Source: Rhodovulum robiginosum
Lineage (GTDB): Bacteria; Pseudomonadota; Alphaproteobacteria; Rhodobacterales; Rhodobacteraceae
Assembly (NCBI RefSeq): GCF_003944755.1
Contig: NZ_RWGU01000048.1
Location: 158,501 to 222,500 of the forward strand
Reading direction: 5' to 3'
Length of the DNA stretch: 64,000 nucleotides
The position numbers were made by a program, and so were the translations under genes. This document shows, one piece after another, positions 63,273 to 64,000 of this stretch (positions are counted from its first letter, which is position 1; each line of letters opens with the position of its first letter). Under the pieces are notes generated by a model that was not told the DNA's origin, ran no database searches, and saw only the letters and a program-made list of their open reading frames with translations.

Positions 63273-63880
63273 TGGGGCTGGCAGGCACGATCAACGGCGC
63301 GCTGCGGCGTGTGCCGGCCTGGCCTGTTTATGTGCTGGGGATGCTGCCGGCGCCCTGGTTTCTGTATCTCGGCCTCACCGGCGGGTTGGGGGTCGAGCCC
63401 ATCGAGGCGCTCGAACACCGGCTGGGCGTGACGGCCTTGCAGTTTCTCGTCGCGGGGCTGGCCGTCACGCCGCTGAGGCGCCTGACGGGGATCAACCTGA
63501 TCCGCTATCGCCGGGCGCTGGGGCTGGTCGCCTTCTTTCACCTGTCGCTGCACCTTGCGACGTGGCTCTTTCTCGACCTGCAATCGTGGCAGCTGATCTG
63601 GGCCGATATCGTCAAGCGGCCCTATATCACCGTCGGCATGGCCGGGTTCGTGTTGCTGGTGCCGCTGGCGCTGACCTCGAACAGCCTGTCGCTGCGCCGG
63701 CTTGGCCCGGTGCGCTGGCGGCGCCTGCATCGGCTGACCTATCCGGCGGTTCTGCTGGGGGCGATTCACTACGTGATGCTGGTGAAGGGCTGGCAGATCG
63801 AGCCGCTGGTCTATCTGGCGGCGATTCTGGCCCTTCTGTCGCTTCGGATTCGCCTGCCAAGGCGCAGAGTCGCCGTCTAG
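63272..63880 (+). CDS. msrQ: Protein-methionine-sulfoxide reductase haem-binding subunit MsrQ
   Basis: Six-helix haem b (ferric-reductase-like) membrane protein that feeds electrons from quinol or flavin to MsrP. 202 residues. Haem ligands are expected in FFHLSLHLATWLF and HRLTYPAVLLGAIHYVML. The N-terminus has VYVLGMLPAPWFLYLGLTGGLGVEPIEALEHRLG and RRLTGINLIRYRRALGL, all family patterns. Start overlaps the msrP stop. Confidence 0.96.
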   Translation: MGLAGTINGALRRVPAWPVYVLGMLPAPWFLYLGLTGGLGVEPIEALEHRLGVTALQFLVAGLAVTPLRRLTGINLIRYRRALGLVAFFHLSLHLATWLFLDLQSWQLIWADIVKRPYITVGMAGFVLLVPLALTSNSLSLRRLGPVRWRRLHRLTYPAVLLGAIHYVMLVKGWQIEPLVYLAAILALLSLRIRLPRRRVAV

Positions 63881-64000
63881 GTACCGGTTTTGGGCGGGAT
63901 TCTGGGGAAGACTCTGTGGAAAATCGCCCTCGGCGCCTTTTCGTCCGCCGCAATGGGGGCGGCGGGCTGGGGCGGCACATGTGGTCTAGTGCTCTGGGAC
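63881..64000. other. Window end after msrQ, no gene assigned
   Basis: 120 bases to the window edge. Short frames in both directions show no recognisable protein; the sequence may be the leader of a gene beyond the edge. Confidence 0.5.

Overview
The window is a very GC-rich, gene-dense chromosomal segment of an alphaproteobacterium. Gene content and order point to Rhodobacteraceae/Roseobacteraceae: ccoNOQP-ccoGHIS, rpoE-chrR beside a five-gene sigma-E type operon in the order known from Rhodobacter sphaeroides, rsmB-heparinase-purH-lspA, hemE/hemC back to back, and an intergenic hairpin family ending in CCAGAAGAAG. No prophage, integrase, transposase, CRISPR array or rRNA was seen. One tRNA (Val-GAC) is present. 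The species cannot be named from the sequence.

Layout. 1-6324: 3' part of the cbb3 oxidase operon (ccoO partial, ccoQ, ccoP) and its assembly genes ccoG-ccoH-ccoI-ccoS. 6331-10943: PBP5-type D-Ala-D-Ala carboxypeptidase with a SPOR domain, a HAD hydrolase, ClpS, an RsmC-like methyltransferase and an SDR that has lost its catalytic lysine. 11185-16528: a small lipoprotein and a haem block (hemF, hemE, hemC), interrupted by a glutathione S-transferase, a decayed 3' fragment of hemE and a periplasmic PRC-barrel protein. 16728-26957: an Old-Yellow-Enzyme/FAD fusion oxidoreductase, the tesA/ybbA/ybbP-like trio, an AbrB-type membrane protein, a fluoroacetate-dehalogenase-like hydrolase, a DUF1643 protein and truB. 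27012-32843: a DUF2233 protein, rbfA, dapB, a small secreted protein, a DUF1674 (SDHAF4-like) protein, rsmB and a heparinase-like protein. 32867-41410: purH, lspA, a lipoprotein, an M16 peptidase pair, mutL, rmuC.

41412-47437 is the regulatory centre: rpoE-chrR transcribed leftwards and, divergently, an FAD protein, DUF1365 protein, MFS carrier, DUF3833 protein and SDR, all joined by stop/start overlaps. Both directions carry sigma-E-like promoters with an 18-base spacer (TGATCC/TAGAAA and TAATCC/TAAATG). By analogy with R. sphaeroides this is a singlet-oxygen response unit. 47500-55733: DUF3775 protein, rpmJ, tRNA-Val, N-formylglutamate amidohydrolase-like protein, dinB with an N-terminal zinc-ribbon-like extension, an SPFH/NfeD pair, pyrF and clpB. 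55941-63880: an orphan MttB-family methyltransferase without pyrrolysine, a secreted two-fasciclin/RTX protein, a periplasmic fasciclin protein, a DUF302 protein, a membrane-anchored glutamate-synthase-like FMN protein and the msrPQ methionine sulfoxide repair system.

Recurring themes are micro-aerobic respiration, haem supply, oxidative and photo-oxidative stress (rpoE-chrR operon, msrPQ, clpB) and envelope maintenance. Most of the window is ordinary core genome. The points most worth a second look are the dispersed two-armed intergenic repeat (five loci), the hemE fragment beside the PRC-barrel gene, the divergent sigma-E promoters, the dehalogenase with an Asp-to-Glu catalytic acid, the SDR pseudoenzyme and the orphan MttB protein. 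I did not find a wholly new multi-gene system that I could defend.
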